DNA of 64,000 bases from contig NZ_CP017704.1 of assembly GCF_002243645.1 (NCBI RefSeq), forward strand, positions 248,001 through 312,000, in the 5' to 3' direction. Origin of the DNA: Peribacillus simplex NBRC 15720 = DSM 1321. GTDB taxonomy: Bacteria > Bacillota > Bacilli > Bacillales > DSM-1321. Both the position numbers and the translations under genes were made by a program. Of the stretch, positions 25,285-35,038 are shown in pieces; positions within the stretch are counted from its first letter, which is position 1; each line of letters starts with the position of its first letter. The notes under the pieces were generated by a model. That model had not been told where the DNA came from. It did no database searches and saw only the letters and a list, made by a program, of their open reading frames with translations.

Positions 25285-26262
25285 TTATTCTTTAATGATT
25301 TCCTTGGTGCTTCTTTCTGTATCAATGGGCCGTACCAACTTTTCGATTTGATCCCTTTTCGGTTCTAAGAACGGTGGTAAAGATAACTTTTCCCCAAGCG
25401 TTTCATACGGCTCATCCCCCATAAATCCAGGACCATCTGTGGCAAACTCGAATAAAATTTGCGGCGCCACTCGCACGTAAAGCGACTCAAAAAAGTGACG
25501 ATCAACATAACCAGACGTATGAAATTGAAAGCTTTCCATTCGTTTGATCCATTCTTCAAGAACGGAACGGTCTTCAACACGGAAGGCTGTATGGTGAACA
25601 GTCCCAAAACCCTGCCGTGCCTGAGGAAGGGTCGAATTATGCTCGACAATCACTTGTGCACCATTCCCACCTTCCCCTACTTCAAATAAGTGAAATGATC
25701 CTTCCTTGTCTATTTCTTTAAATAATAGGACTTTTTCCATCATTTCTTTAAAGTAATCGAAGTTGGCGATCCGAATGAAAATTGGTCCTAATCCTGTAAT
25801 AGCGTATTCCAGAGGAATCGGTCCTTTTTGCCAAGGAATCCCAGCTGCAACTCCTTCATTATTTTCATCTGAGATCAATTGATATTGCTGATCATCAAAA
25901 TCCACAAATGAAATGATTTTTTTACCAAATTGTTCTTGGATTCCTGTATTCCTTACTTCTAAACGGTCGAAGCGCTTAACCCAATACTCCAATGCCGCAT
26001 CATTCGGTACACGGAAAGATGTTTTTGAAATCTCATTAGTCCCATGCACTCCTTTAGGAATACCAGGAAAATCGAAGAATGTCATGTCAGTACCTGGACC
26101 GCCAACATCGTCGGCAAAAAACAGGTGATAGGTTTGGATATCATCTTGGTTAACTGTTTTCTTGACTAAACGCATGCCTAATATATATGTGAAAAATTCA
26201 TAATTCTTTTCTGCACTACTTGTTATGGCCGTTACGTGGTGTATACCTTTTAATCCATTCAT
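25285..26262 (-). CDS. mhqO: Ring-cleaving dioxygenase, MhqO-like (VOC superfamily)
   Basis: 325 residues with two glyoxalase/extradiol-dioxygenase modules. The first begins GIHHVTAITSS near residue 5 and includes a metal His. The second includes GFGTVHHTAFRVEDRS near 219-234, and FEFATDGPGF near 275 carries the metal Glu. The protein is the size of B. subtilis MhqO/MhqE/MhqA, which act against hydroquinone and catechol stress. A MhqR-box-like sequence lies upstream. Which paralogue it matches cannot be decided here. Confidence 0.85.
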   Translation of the reverse strand: MNGLKGIHHVTAITSSAEKNYEFFTYILGMRLVKKTVNQDDIQTYHLFFADDVGGPGTDMTFFDFPGIPKGVHGTNEISKTSFRVPNDAALEYWVKRFDRLEVRNTGIQEQFGKKIISFVDFDDQQYQLISDENNEGVAAGIPWQKGPIPLEYAITGLGPIFIRIANFDYFKEMMEKVLLFKEIDKEGSFHLFEVGEGGNGAQVIVEHNSTLPQARQGFGTVHHTAFRVEDRSVLEEWIKRMESFQFHTSGYVDRHFFESLYVRVAPQILFEFATDGPGFMGDEPYETLGEKLSLPPFLEPKRDQIEKLVRPIDTERSTKEIIKE

Positions 26263-26700
26263 AAATTATTCCTCCCATTAAAACGATTCAAATTTTGGAT
26301 GTTCAGCTTTTCATTAATCCCCTATAATTTTCCTTCAAGAAGAAGTAGGCTATTCATTAAAGGCGTTTAATGTTTTACATATATTTTATTATCTCGAATT
26401 AAATTATCTTTACTTAAGGATAATTTATCATGAATGCCATTCACTGTCAACAACATTATCTCAAATTAATATATCTCAAAATCAAAATAATTTCAGACAA
26501 AAAAACACCAGTGTCAATTTTCCTTTCTATAATAGGAGAAATTGATTCTAAATATTCTTCGAAAGAAAATCCATTCTAAAGCAAATGCCATTCTGTATAT
26601 GGGTTAAGTCTATAGCTATAAATAGCGGCAAAGACAATCAATCACTTCTTTGGCAAAAATGAATCAGAATTAAGTAAAACTATTATTGTGTTTCAATACG
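26263..26700. other. Upstream region of the mhqO-like gene
   Basis: AT-rich, no supportable gene. It holds a MhqR-box-like element at 26389-26412 and two further ATCTC copies near 26457-26477. Confidence 0.4.
26389..26412. promoter_or_regulatory. MhqR-box-like element
   Basis: TTATCTCGAATT followed by AAATTATCTT resembles the inverted repeat tATCTcgaAtTCgAGATa that I recall for B. subtilis MhqR. The left half fits well and the right half is degenerate. It lies about 130 bp before the mhqO-like start. Confidence 0.4.
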
Positions 26701-26745
26701 AAAGCCCCCAGGATAAAACAAAATCTTTACGTGAGGGCTATTTCG
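26701..26745 (-). terminator. Possible terminator after the DMT gene
   Basis: AGCCCTC pairs with GGGGGCT around a long loop; the minus-strand tail is only weakly T-rich. Confidence 0.4.
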
Positions 26746-26749
26746 TTTC

Positions 26750-27673
26750 TTATTTTACGTGATGCAATTCCGCTTGTTTTCCGGATGAAGAGTTTGTGCC
26801 ATCATTTTCTTTTGACTTCTTAGAAGAAAGATAAACTCCTGCGAAAATAATCAGCAGGCCAATAATTACATTAGGATTAATCGCTTCTCCAAGCAGGACA
26901 TAGCCCCAAACCATAGCGGTTGCAGGAATAAGGTATGTAACCGATGCGGCTAACTCAGGGCTGCCATTTTTATTGATGTAGAAATAGATCAGCTGGCCGA
27001 CCCCAGAGCCAAAGCACCCAAGACCGACTATGGCGAAAATCGTCAGCGGTTCCATCAACATCTCTGGCTTAATCGGCTCTGTTATTAGCATCCCGATCAA
27101 ACCGATAACGGCACCCGTGAGCAGCGTAAACGTCGTAATGACCAATATGCTGGTACTGGAAAGAAATCTTTTCGTAAAATGACCTGCAAAACCATAACAG
27201 ATGGACGCTAGCAGCATTGTCCCAATCCCGATGAATTCCTTTCCGAAAAGCTGACCGATTTGAAAATCCATCAATACTAGAATTCCGAAAAAACCAATTA
27301 GAATGCCCATCCATTGTCGGGCGGTTAGAACATATGAAAAAATGATAAATCCGATGATCCCCGTCCAGATGGGAGTGGTTGCATTTAGAATCGATGCCGT
27401 GCTGCTGTTAATCTCTGTTTCACTTAAAGGTATTAATCCCCATGCTAATCCGCAATTGAAGATTCCGACGACGACCAGTGCTTTCCACGGTAATTTCCAG
27501 TTGATTTCCCTGCGCTTCCACCATAAAATGGGAAGCAGAACAACAGCACCCGCAAAACAGCGGAGAAACACAATGCCCCAAATTCCCGCTGGCGGGAGCA
27601 TCCACTTCATAAAAACAAATGATAAACCCCATATCAAACTAAGGCCGATTAAAGCCCCGTATAATCGAAGCAT
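26750..27673 (-). CDS. EamA/DMT family transporter
   Basis: 307 residues from the ATG preceded by GGAAGGGGG; a frame 35 codons longer has no ribosome site and is not membrane-like. Ten hydrophobic segments in two EamA repeats (LIGLSLIWGLSFVFMKW at the start). A polar tail follows residue 285. It stands alone, with no adjacent regulator. The substrate is unknown. Confidence 0.87.
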   Translation of the reverse strand: MLRLYGALIGLSLIWGLSFVFMKWMLPPAGIWGIVFLRCFAGAVVLLPILWWKRREINWKLPWKALVVVGIFNCGLAWGLIPLSETEINSSTASILNATTPIWTGIIGFIIFSYVLTARQWMGILIGFFGILVLMDFQIGQLFGKEFIGIGTMLLASICYGFAGHFTKRFLSSTSILVITTFTLLTGAVIGLIGMLITEPIKPEMLMEPLTIFAIVGLGCFGSGVGQLIYFYINKNGSPELAASVTYLIPATAMVWGYVLLGEAINPNVIIGLLIIFAGVYLSSKKSKENDGTNSSSGKQAELHHVK

Positions 27674-27841
27674 GATGTTCCCCCTTCCTACTTTCTTATT
27701 ATGACAAAAATTGTTAGGGATTTCATATAAAATAGTGCTATATAAGATGAACTTGAAATTTTTTTCTGCCAAAATCAAAACAACACCCTATAAAGGCAAG
27801 ATAAAGATGTCTTAAAAAACTAAAGAGGCTTGAGTTCATTA

Positions 27842-27875
27842 AAGAAGGCAAGCCAGTGTGCAGGCTCGCCTTCTT
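27842..27875 (-). terminator. Hairpin beyond the MaoC gene
   Basis: AAGAAGGC...GCCTTCTT with an inner GCC/GGC stem pairs fully on the minus strand through G-T pairs. The T-tail is short. Confidence 0.5.
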
Positions 27876-28041
27876 CTGAAAAATGAAGTAAAAAAACGCA
27901 GCTTGTTATTTCGTTTCTTCAGCCTACCGCCTAATACCTTTTCCTTCGAATTTCCTCTTATACCCATAAGCTAATTTGATTTTGATATTAGTAATAAGTA
28001 CGTTTTATCTGCTCAAATATTTAGGTTTGTCGCCTAATAAA

Positions 28042-28497
28042 TCAGGTTATTACTTTATTTTTTACATCGGCATCAGAATTGACCATTATTTTCATATTGG
28101 CGATGGCTACAGTTTCTCCGTTTTGTTTTTTTATTTCTTGGATGACCGTTACAACACCTTGATAGCCCTTTTCAAAAAAGTCAATCACCTTTAATTCTAC
28201 ATGTATCGTGTCCCCAATAAAGGTAGGGTTTGTAAATCGAACTTTCTCCAAACCATAAAATGCAACGACGATTCCTGGTTCAAATTGAAATAAGCCAGTT
28301 GCAGCCGAAAGTATAAGCATTCCGTGGGCTATCCTTTGCTTAAATTGTGTATTTTCTGCATACTCCTTATCAGTATGGAGGGGAAACCAGTCACCGCTAA
28401 ATGCAGAAAACATTACTAGATCTGCTTCGGTTATAGTACGTCCTTTAGACACCCATGTTTCTCCGATTTCATATTGATGGAAATATTTATTAAACAT
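28042..28497 (-). CDS. MaoC-like (R)-enoyl-CoA hydratase
   Basis: 151 residues of hot-dog fold. The hydratase motif is present: SGDWFPLHTD near residues 34-43 supplies the catalytic Asp and His, and RIAHGMLILS near 54-64 completes it. MaoC proteins hydrate trans-2-enoyl-CoA to (R)-3-hydroxyacyl-CoA. It is the last gene in line with a GntP permease, a crotonase and an acyl-CoA ligase, consistent with one acyl-CoA pathway, although 188 bp separate it from the permease gene. Confidence 0.87.
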   Translation of the reverse strand: MFNKYFHQYEIGETWVSKGRTITEADLVMFSAFSGDWFPLHTDKEYAENTQFKQRIAHGMLILSAATGLFQFEPGIVVAFYGLEKVRFTNPTFIGDTIHVELKVIDFFEKGYQGVVTVIQEIKKQNGETVAIANMKIMVNSDADVKNKVIT

Positions 28498-28685
28498 TAT
28501 TCCATTCTCCTTTTATTTGGGCTTAAATTAGTGGGCGGAAAATTCAGACATTAAATACTATATAATTTAGTGATAGTTTTTAAAATCAACACTATAAAAA
28601 ATGTTTTTCGAAGACGTACTATTCGATGTAAATAGCGTTTAAAGCTAGAAATCGAAATGTATTACCAATGCTCACCGGCAAATAT

Positions 28686-30152
28686 TTAAACGATGGCAAA
28701 CAAGCTGAATATACCAATTACAAAGAATACAGCAAGTGTCTTTATAATGGTAATAACAAAAATGTCTTTATATGCCTGGCGATGTGTGAGTCCAGTAACA
28801 GCTAGAAGAGTAATTATTGCTCCGTTATGTGGCAAAGTATCAAATCCACCTGCTGACATAGCAATGACACGATGTAAAACTTCCAACGGAATGTCAAAAT
28901 GAGCAGCTGTTTGTATATACGTATCCGCCAATAGGCTCAACGTAATGCTCATCCCACCAGATCCTGAACCAGTAATGCCGCACAAAACATTTGTCATGAT
29001 CGCCCCATTAATTAAAGGATTCGAAAACATTCCAGTAAGATAATCTTGTATCACAGTAAAGCCTGGTAAAGCAGCTATCACACCCCCAAAACCATATTCG
29101 GTTGCCGTATTCATGGTTGCAAGCAATGCCCCACTAATCCCTATATTAATACTCGAATTGAAATTTAATTTGATAGCTTTTAAGTTTAATAAGACGGTTG
29201 CTATTATTCCGAGAATAAGAGCCATCTCTACAGACCAAACACCAATAACTTTAGACATATCAACATTTCCATAATCTTTTAACCCAATTGTAGCAAAATC
29301 AAATCCTTTGGAATACCAAAGAGGAAAAGACTCAGTAAAAAACTTATTCATCACTCCAACTAACACCAACGGAATAAAAGCAAGCCAGTCTTTTCTACTT
29401 ATAGCTTTTTCAGAATCCATTCCCAACTTATTAGTCGTTTCCACCGATATTGCAGAACTAGCTGCCATTTCTGCTTCAGCAGCTTCCTTATCAATAGCTT
29501 TATCCCCAATTCCAAAATACCCTTCACCTTTTCTAGCTGCCTTATGTCGACAATGATTTAAGTATAAAAGGCTCAAGGTAATGATAAATATTGCCCCAAT
29601 AATTCCTAATGTCGGTGCAGCATAGATGTCAGTTTTAAAGAATCCCGTTGGAATGACATTCTGAATTTGCGGAGACCCTGGTAGTGAATCCATGGAAAAG
29701 GTAAAAGCACTAACTGCAATTGTCGCAGGAATTAAACGCTTAGGAATATTAGCTTCGCGAAACAGCTGAGCAGCAAATGGATAGATAGCAAATACTGCAA
29801 CAAACAAACTAACTCCACTATAAGTCAGGATTGCGCCCATTATCACAATGGCTAGAATGGCTTGTTTAGCCCCGATAAAACGGACAATAATTTTAGCTAT
29901 GCTCTTTGCAACACCGCTTATTTCAACCAATTTCCCAAAAATAGCACCTAGTAGAAAAACCGGGAAATATAATTTAACAAATTCAACCAACTTAACCATA
30001 AATATATTAGAGAAGAAAGGTAAAACATGTCCAGGATCCGTTAAAAATACAGCAAACAAAGCGCACAATGGTGCAAAAAGTATAACAGAAAATCCTCGAT
30101 ATGCTAGAAACATAAGTAATCCTAGTGAAATAATAATAATCATTACATCCAT
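28686..30152 (-). CDS. GntP family permease
   Basis: 488 residues from the ATG behind AAAGGGGG; the upstream frame extension is not membrane-like. About 12 hydrophobic segments. The family's MDSLPGSPQIQNVIPT loop (near residue 170) and GITGSGSGGMSITLS region (near 390) are clear. GntP members import gluconate, 3-hydroxybutyrate and other carboxylates. Beside acyl-CoA ligase and hydratases, a short hydroxy- or unsaturated acid is the likely substrate. Confidence 0.88.
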   Translation of the reverse strand: MDVMIIIISLGLLMFLAYRGFSVILFAPLCALFAVFLTDPGHVLPFFSNIFMVKLVEFVKLYFPVFLLGAIFGKLVEISGVAKSIAKIIVRFIGAKQAILAIVIMGAILTYSGVSLFVAVFAIYPFAAQLFREANIPKRLIPATIAVSAFTFSMDSLPGSPQIQNVIPTGFFKTDIYAAPTLGIIGAIFIITLSLLYLNHCRHKAARKGEGYFGIGDKAIDKEAAEAEMAASSAISVETTNKLGMDSEKAISRKDWLAFIPLVLVGVMNKFFTESFPLWYSKGFDFATIGLKDYGNVDMSKVIGVWSVEMALILGIIATVLLNLKAIKLNFNSSINIGISGALLATMNTATEYGFGGVIAALPGFTVIQDYLTGMFSNPLINGAIMTNVLCGITGSGSGGMSITLSLLADTYIQTAAHFDIPLEVLHRVIAMSAGGFDTLPHNGAIITLLAVTGLTHRQAYKDIFVITIIKTLAVFFVIGIFSLFAIV

Positions 30153-30409
30153 ATTGATTTCCCCCTTTTTCTCAAAATATAATATGTTATCATTTGTTGC
30201 TGGTTTGAATGCATTGCCCCAAGACTTCTTGGGCATCATAGTTCACTTTTCTAGTGAACATATAGAAAAGAACTCTAATTAATTTCCCGAATAGATCCAT
30301 TGTTTTTTTAAAAATAACTTTATCTATTTAGTTTATTAACAAAAATTAGTTACAACAGAATCTTCTTTTTTTCAAAAATTGGACTTGACTCTTGTTTTGT
30401 CATGAGGGA

Positions 30410-31204
30410 TTACTGATCAACGAAGTTCGGAGCTCTTTTATTAATAAATGCTTCAACGCCTTCCTTAACGTCCTTAGTCTGAAAAACATGACCAAAATTT
30501 TCAGCTTCAATCACGAGTCCATCTTCAAGTGCTTGTTCATAACCATAATCAATAGAATGCTTTGCAAAAGTTAAAGATTGTAAAGAATAATTGCAAATAC
30601 ATTTTGCAATTTCCATTGCTTTTTCTAAAGATCCCCCCTTTGGGACAACATGATTAACAAGCCCTATTTGTTTGGCCTCTTCTGCATTCAGTGGCTCACC
30701 AGTAAAGATCATTTCTTTTGCTTTTGCTTTACCTATCAGTCTAGGAAGTCTTTGAGTTCCCCCTGCACCTGGAAACAACCCCAATTTAATTTCAGGAAGC
30801 CCAATCCTAATTTGTTCCTCTGCAATTCGAATATCACAACTTAAGGCAAGTTCACATCCTCCACCTAATGCTAATCCGTTGATTGCAGCAATGGTTGGTC
30901 GAGATAGACGTTCAATTTTATTAAGTGGTTCCTGAAGCCAAAGTGATTTCCCCTTTCCTTCTTCGACTCCTTTTCCTACCCATCCTGGAAATTCTTTAAT
31001 ATCTCCACCAGCAACAAAAGCTCTTTCGCCTTCACCTGTAAGGATAATGACCTTAACATTGTAATCGCTTTCAATTTCATCCACTACAAGATTCAATTGT
31101 TCTATAACATCTGCGCTTAATACATTAACAGGTGGATTATCAATAATAATCGTTGCAATATTACCCTGTTTTGACCATGAAACAACTTGATTTTTATTCT
31201 TCAT
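30410..31204 (-). CDS. Enoyl-CoA hydratase/isomerase (crotonase family)
   Basis: 264 residues. Oxyanion-hole segments AFVAGGDIKEF near 63-73 and GLALGGGCELAL near 107-118 are intact, and both catalytic-type glutamates are present (GGGCE and GLPEIKLGLFPGAGGTQRLP). It should hydrate 2-enoyl-CoA to (S)-3-hydroxyacyl-CoA. It lies 3' of the acyl-CoA ligase with a 186 bp gap and 5' of the permease. Having both crotonase and MaoC hydratases in one unit implies two hydration steps or opposite stereochemistry. Confidence 0.9.
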   Translation of the reverse strand: MKNKNQVVSWSKQGNIATIIIDNPPVNVLSADVIEQLNLVVDEIESDYNVKVIILTGEGERAFVAGGDIKEFPGWVGKGVEEGKGKSLWLQEPLNKIERLSRPTIAAINGLALGGGCELALSCDIRIAEEQIRIGLPEIKLGLFPGAGGTQRLPRLIGKAKAKEMIFTGEPLNAEEAKQIGLVNHVVPKGGSLEKAMEIAKCICNYSLQSLTFAKHSIDYGYEQALEDGLVIEAENFGHVFQTKDVKEGVEAFINKRAPNFVDQ

Positions 31205-31390
31205 CTGCTTTCCTCCTCAACCTTTAGTGTACTTGTGGGCTCCAGATGTTCTTGCATTGTTGAAAAGTCCATCAGTGGGTAAACCCAGATATCTTGATAG
31301 AATCCTTTGTGGTTATGTGCACTTTTAAAACAAATTGAAATAATGTATTTAAAAAAACTGTACCTTTTTAACCTTTGGAAAATTCCTTAT

Positions 31391-32944
31391 TTATTCCATA
31401 CCACTAAACTGTTTTCGAAGAATAAACTTTTGAACCTTACCGGATGGGGTACGTGGAATTTCATCAACAAATGTGACCTTTCTAGGTTTTTTGTAGCTAG
31501 CAAGATGTTCCTTACAGTAATTAACAACATCTTCTTCCGTAAGTTTGGCTCCTTCTTTTTTAACAATAACAGCACATACAGCCTCAATGTATTTCGGATC
31601 AGGAATACCAATTATAGAAACTTCCTTCACTTCCTCATGGCGGTATAAGACATCTTCAATTTCCGCTGAGTAAATGTTTTCACCACCACTTCGAATCATA
31701 TCCTTTTTTCTGCCTGCAATTGATAGATACCCATCATGATCGAATTTTCCCATGTCTCCTGTTTTACACCACCCATTCACAAATGTTTCCATTGTGGCAT
31801 CAGGTTTCCTCCAATAACCCTCAGAAACCGCGGGACTTTTAATAGCGATTTCACCAATTTCACCAACAGGCAAGGGCGTTCCATCCTCATCGATAATATT
31901 AATTTCTGTAAGTGGCATCGGCTTTCCAACGGTATGGCCTTTTGTAAAAGCATCCTGTGGTTCAAGCGAAGCCGCAATTGGTTGTCCTTCAGTTAACCCG
32001 TAAACTTGAACAACTCCAATTTGAGGAAACCTCTTTTTTAATTGTTCTAATGCCCATGGCATTAGCGGGTCACCACCTGTATAAATAGTTTTTAAAGATT
32101 TTAGCTGATACTCTTCAATTTCAGGCAAATTTAGCATTTCATAAATCATAAAAGGGAATAAAAAAGCATCGGTCACATTTTCCTGTTCAATAACGGAAAG
32201 AATTCTTCCAATCCCGAATTCTTGGCTTTTTGTAATTATTACGCTTCCACCCATCATAAGAATAGGAAGTGCGATATCTTCCATCGCTCCAACATGGTAT
32301 AGTGGTCCTGTCGTCATCGCAACTTCTCCCCCTGTAAATTTCCATTTCAGCGCTTGTATCGTAGAAAACCAGAAAGTTGTATCATGAGTCCAAATCGCAC
32401 CTTTAGGTCTTCCCGTTGTGCCTGATGTGTACATCAGCATGACCGGATCGTTTAATTTAATGTTATCGACTTTGACCTCATCTACCGAACCACTTTCTAA
32501 AACACTCCAAGACTCAGACCAACCTGGGATTGAGCCATTTCTATGAGGAAGACAAAAATAACGCTCAACAGAAACATGATTACAAACTGATTCCAGCTGA
32601 CTGGCTAAGTTCGAATGGAAGCACAATATTTTTGTCTGTGAATCATTTAATGCATACTCAAGTTCGGCACTTGATAGCCTAAAATTAAGTCGAACGGCAA
32701 TTGCGCCGATTTTCGCAATGGCAAAATATAGACTAAAATATTCGAGACAGTTGTAAAGTAAAATACCGACACGATCCCCTTTTCGAACTCCTAATTCGTA
32801 AAGCTTGTTTGCATACGCATTTGATATATGGTGGAGATCCATGTACGTCATTGACTTTCCTACTTCTTCTTTTATTGCAATTTTTCTTGGATTTATATTA
32901 TTTAAATCATTTGCCATTTTTCTTGTTATAAAACCGACATCCAA
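31391..32944 (-). CDS. Acyl-CoA ligase (AMP-binding, class I adenylate-forming)
   Basis: 517 residues; TTG start behind GGAGGAATTTCA. Motifs in order: P-loop LMYTSGTTGRPKGAIWTH near 165-182, A5 VYGLTEGQ near 300, A7 KTGDMGKFDHDGYLSIAGRKKDMI near 388, and the C-terminal lysine motif RTPSGKVQKF near residue 502. It activates a carboxylic acid to its CoA ester. It is the first gene after a sigma-54 promoter and presumably feeds the crotonase and MaoC hydratase downstream. Confidence 0.92.
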   Translation of the reverse strand: MDVGFITRKMANDLNNINPRKIAIKEEVGKSMTYMDLHHISNAYANKLYELGVRKGDRVGILLYNCLEYFSLYFAIAKIGAIAVRLNFRLSSAELEYALNDSQTKILCFHSNLASQLESVCNHVSVERYFCLPHRNGSIPGWSESWSVLESGSVDEVKVDNIKLNDPVMLMYTSGTTGRPKGAIWTHDTTFWFSTIQALKWKFTGGEVAMTTGPLYHVGAMEDIALPILMMGGSVIITKSQEFGIGRILSVIEQENVTDAFLFPFMIYEMLNLPEIEEYQLKSLKTIYTGGDPLMPWALEQLKKRFPQIGVVQVYGLTEGQPIAASLEPQDAFTKGHTVGKPMPLTEINIIDEDGTPLPVGEIGEIAIKSPAVSEGYWRKPDATMETFVNGWCKTGDMGKFDHDGYLSIAGRKKDMIRSGGENIYSAEIEDVLYRHEEVKEVSIIGIPDPKYIEAVCAVIVKKEGAKLTEEDVVNYCKEHLASYKKPRKVTFVDEIPRTPSGKVQKFILRKQFSGME

Positions 32945-33102
32945 TGAAATTCCTCCTTTTCAATGTAAGCAGATTCAAATTACAGATATCGAAGCGCTAA
33001 ATTCAATAATGTTCAAAGTAATTCTTACTATTGCCTCTTAAATTCCATTAAATTGACCACTCGTCTTTATCGATTCCTTTCCTCCTTTCTTCTAATTTGA
33101 AT

Positions 33103-33120
33103 GCAAGATTCATTCCAACA
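33103..33120 (-). promoter_or_regulatory. Sigma-54 promoter upstream of the acyl-CoA ligase gene
   Basis: On the minus strand TTGGAATGAATCTTGCAT places GG and GC 12 bp apart as in the -24/-12 consensus TGGCACG-N4-TTGCA, with a perfect TTGCAT half. It lies about 160 bp before the ligase, just downstream of the sigma-54 activator gene. Confidence 0.7.
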
Positions 33121-33146
33121 CCTAAACCCCCTATTCTGTCTTACTT

Positions 33147-33197
33147 TTTCTAATTATCGAGAAATATTCAATTATTTATTTTCTGATTTTTCAGAAA
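33147..33197. promoter_or_regulatory. Two TTTCT-N8-AGAAA palindromes (candidate activator sites)
   Basis: TTTCTAATTATCGAGAAA (33147-33164) and TTTCTGATTTTTCAGAAA (33180-33197) lie 27-77 bp upstream of the -24 element. The same TTTCT-N8-AGAAA pattern occurs three times in the second sigma-54 module at 50294-50417. Confidence 0.55.
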
Positions 33198-33202
33198 AAT
33201 AA

Positions 33203-33242
33203 TCAAAAAAAAATCAACTTAAGTTAGATCAGTTGATTTTTT
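33203..33242. terminator. Bidirectional terminator-like hairpin
   Basis: AAAAATCAACT/AGTTGATTTTT with an 11-base loop, in the region between the activator gene and the sigma-54 promoter. Confidence 0.6.
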
Positions 33243-33340
33243 ATTCATTCATTTTCATAATTTAAATAAAAATTAAATCTGCTCTATAGCCTTTTTTCTC
33301 CTTTAATGTGAACTTTATCTACACTAATTCGGAAATTAAA

Positions 33341-33386
33341 ATATAAATCCGGGATTTCGGAATGAATTCTGAAATCCCGGATTTAT
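33341..33386 (-). terminator. Terminator of the sigma-54 activator gene
   Basis: AAATCCGGGATTTC pairs with GAAATCCCGGATTT around 12 bases, immediately after the stop codon at 33392. Confidence 0.7.
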
Positions 33387-33391
33387 TTTTA

Positions 33392-34759
33392 TTAGTCAGA
33401 AATCCGATATTTTTTTATTTTATCGTAAAGGGTAGAATTCCCTATTCCAAGAGTTTCCGCAACCCGTTTTTTATCAAACTTAAACCTCCTTAACGCTTTT
33501 TCGATTGCCTTCTTTTCTGTTTCCTCCACAATATCCTTTAAACTTTCTTCTTTCATTTTAACCTTATGACCTTTTAGATAATCAGGTAAAGCATCTTTTC
33601 CGATTACTTCGTCATTTGATAGGTGAACACCTGCATCAATCACATTCTCTAGTTCTCTGATATTCCCTGGCCAGTTATATTGCTCTATTAATGAAAGCAC
33701 CTCAGGATGTACAGAGGTTACTCGTTTTCCTATTCGAGATGTGACTTTATTTAAAAAATAATCTACAAGTAAAGGGATATCTTCAATTCTATCTCTTAAA
33801 GGAGGTACAAATAATTGGACAGCATTAATTCTATAAAATAGGTCTTCACGAAATAGCTTTTCTTCAACCAATTTTTCTAAAGGGCGATTTGTTGCAGCAA
33901 TCACTCGAACATTTAGTTTTTTTGGATAAAGCGAACCTACAGGCTCAAATTCCTTCTCCTGAAGAACCCTTAATAACTTGACTTGCATTTGCTGAGGCAT
34001 ATCACCAATTTCGTCAAGGAAAACAGTCCCACCATCAGCAAATTGAAACTTTCCTATTTTACCTCCCTTGTTTGCCCCTGTAAAGGCACCTTCTTCATAA
34101 CCGAAAAGTTCAGATTCTAACAAGTGTTCCGGAATTGAAGTACAATTTATTTTCACAAGTGGTTTGTCACTTCTCCCACTTAACTGATGAATGCTATGTG
34201 CTATTATTTCCTTGCCTGTACCGCTTTCTCCTCTAATTAGTACAGAGATATCACCTCTAGCAACCCTTTTCACACGTTCTTTTAACTGTTGTATTTCTTG
34301 TGAATTTCCAATTAAATTGTGTAAGGAATACTTTACTCCATTTGTAACATCTCTTTCATTTTTGTGAAAATTATGTTTTGTCAGTATCTCCTTAATGTGA
34401 CTATTCATTTTGTTCCAGTCATCAAGATCACGAAACATTATTGTCCCAATCGCACCAATTATTTCCTTATTTTCGATAATAGGAATGCGATTAGCGATAA
34501 CAAAATCACCACGAAGAAAATGTATATCAGCGATTTCCGATTTACCTATTTGCACGACTAGGTGTAGCCTTGTATTTTCAATTATATTCGTCACATGTTC
34601 ACCAATCACTGTACTGCGTTCAACATTTAAAAATTCACAATATTTATTGCTAATATATTGAATTTTTGCGTGACTATCGACAATTACAATTCCATAATAT
34701 GTACTTTCAAACACCATATCTAATAGTTTATTATTGGATAATTGTCCAGTATTCATCAT
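33392..34759 (-). CDS. Sigma-54-dependent activator, PAS + AAA+ + Fis-type helix-turn-helix
   Basis: 455 residues. Residues 10-115 are a PAS sensor. The AAA+ domain (about 145-375) has Walker A GESGTGKE, an intact sigma-54 contact loop GAFTGA, Walker B TVFLDEIGDM, and the WPGNIRELENV motif. A Fis-like helix-turn-helix ends the protein (VAETLGIGNSTLYDKIKKYRI). It lies directly upstream of, and in the same direction as, the acyl-CoA operon with its sigma-54 promoter, so it should activate that operon when the PAS domain senses a ligand. Confidence 0.93.
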   Translation of the reverse strand: MMNTGQLSNNKLLDMVFESTYYGIVIVDSHAKIQYISNKYCEFLNVERSTVIGEHVTNIIENTRLHLVVQIGKSEIADIHFLRGDFVIANRIPIIENKEIIGAIGTIMFRDLDDWNKMNSHIKEILTKHNFHKNERDVTNGVKYSLHNLIGNSQEIQQLKERVKRVARGDISVLIRGESGTGKEIIAHSIHQLSGRSDKPLVKINCTSIPEHLLESELFGYEEGAFTGANKGGKIGKFQFADGGTVFLDEIGDMPQQMQVKLLRVLQEKEFEPVGSLYPKKLNVRVIAATNRPLEKLVEEKLFREDLFYRINAVQLFVPPLRDRIEDIPLLVDYFLNKVTSRIGKRVTSVHPEVLSLIEQYNWPGNIRELENVIDAGVHLSNDEVIGKDALPDYLKGHKVKMKEESLKDIVEETEKKAIEKALRRFKFDKKRVAETLGIGNSTLYDKIKKYRISD

Positions 34760-34917
34760 TAGTTCTCCTTTACCTAGAATGCTTTACCATATAATACCAC
34801 GCATTTTATTCAATATATATTTACGAAGTGAAAATTCCCCAAAAATCACTGAGTTTTATATTTCCTCTCTAGCGTAATCCAACGAATTATTTTTTCACTA
34901 TAGTGATTTATTCAGCG

Positions 34918-34960
34918 CAAAAAAAAAGCCTGGCAACCTTTTTTATAGTTGCTAGACTTA
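34918..34960 (-). terminator. Terminator after the E1 beta gene
   Basis: AAGTCTAGCAAC pairs with GTTGCCAGGCTT (one mismatch, one G-T) and is followed on the minus strand by nine T residues. Confidence 0.75.
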
Positions 34961-35038
34961 AGTTCATTTTTAAGATCAATCCCATTATAAACAACAATTT
35001 AAACGGATGCGCAAGGTTCGTTCCTCCATGCCAATCAT

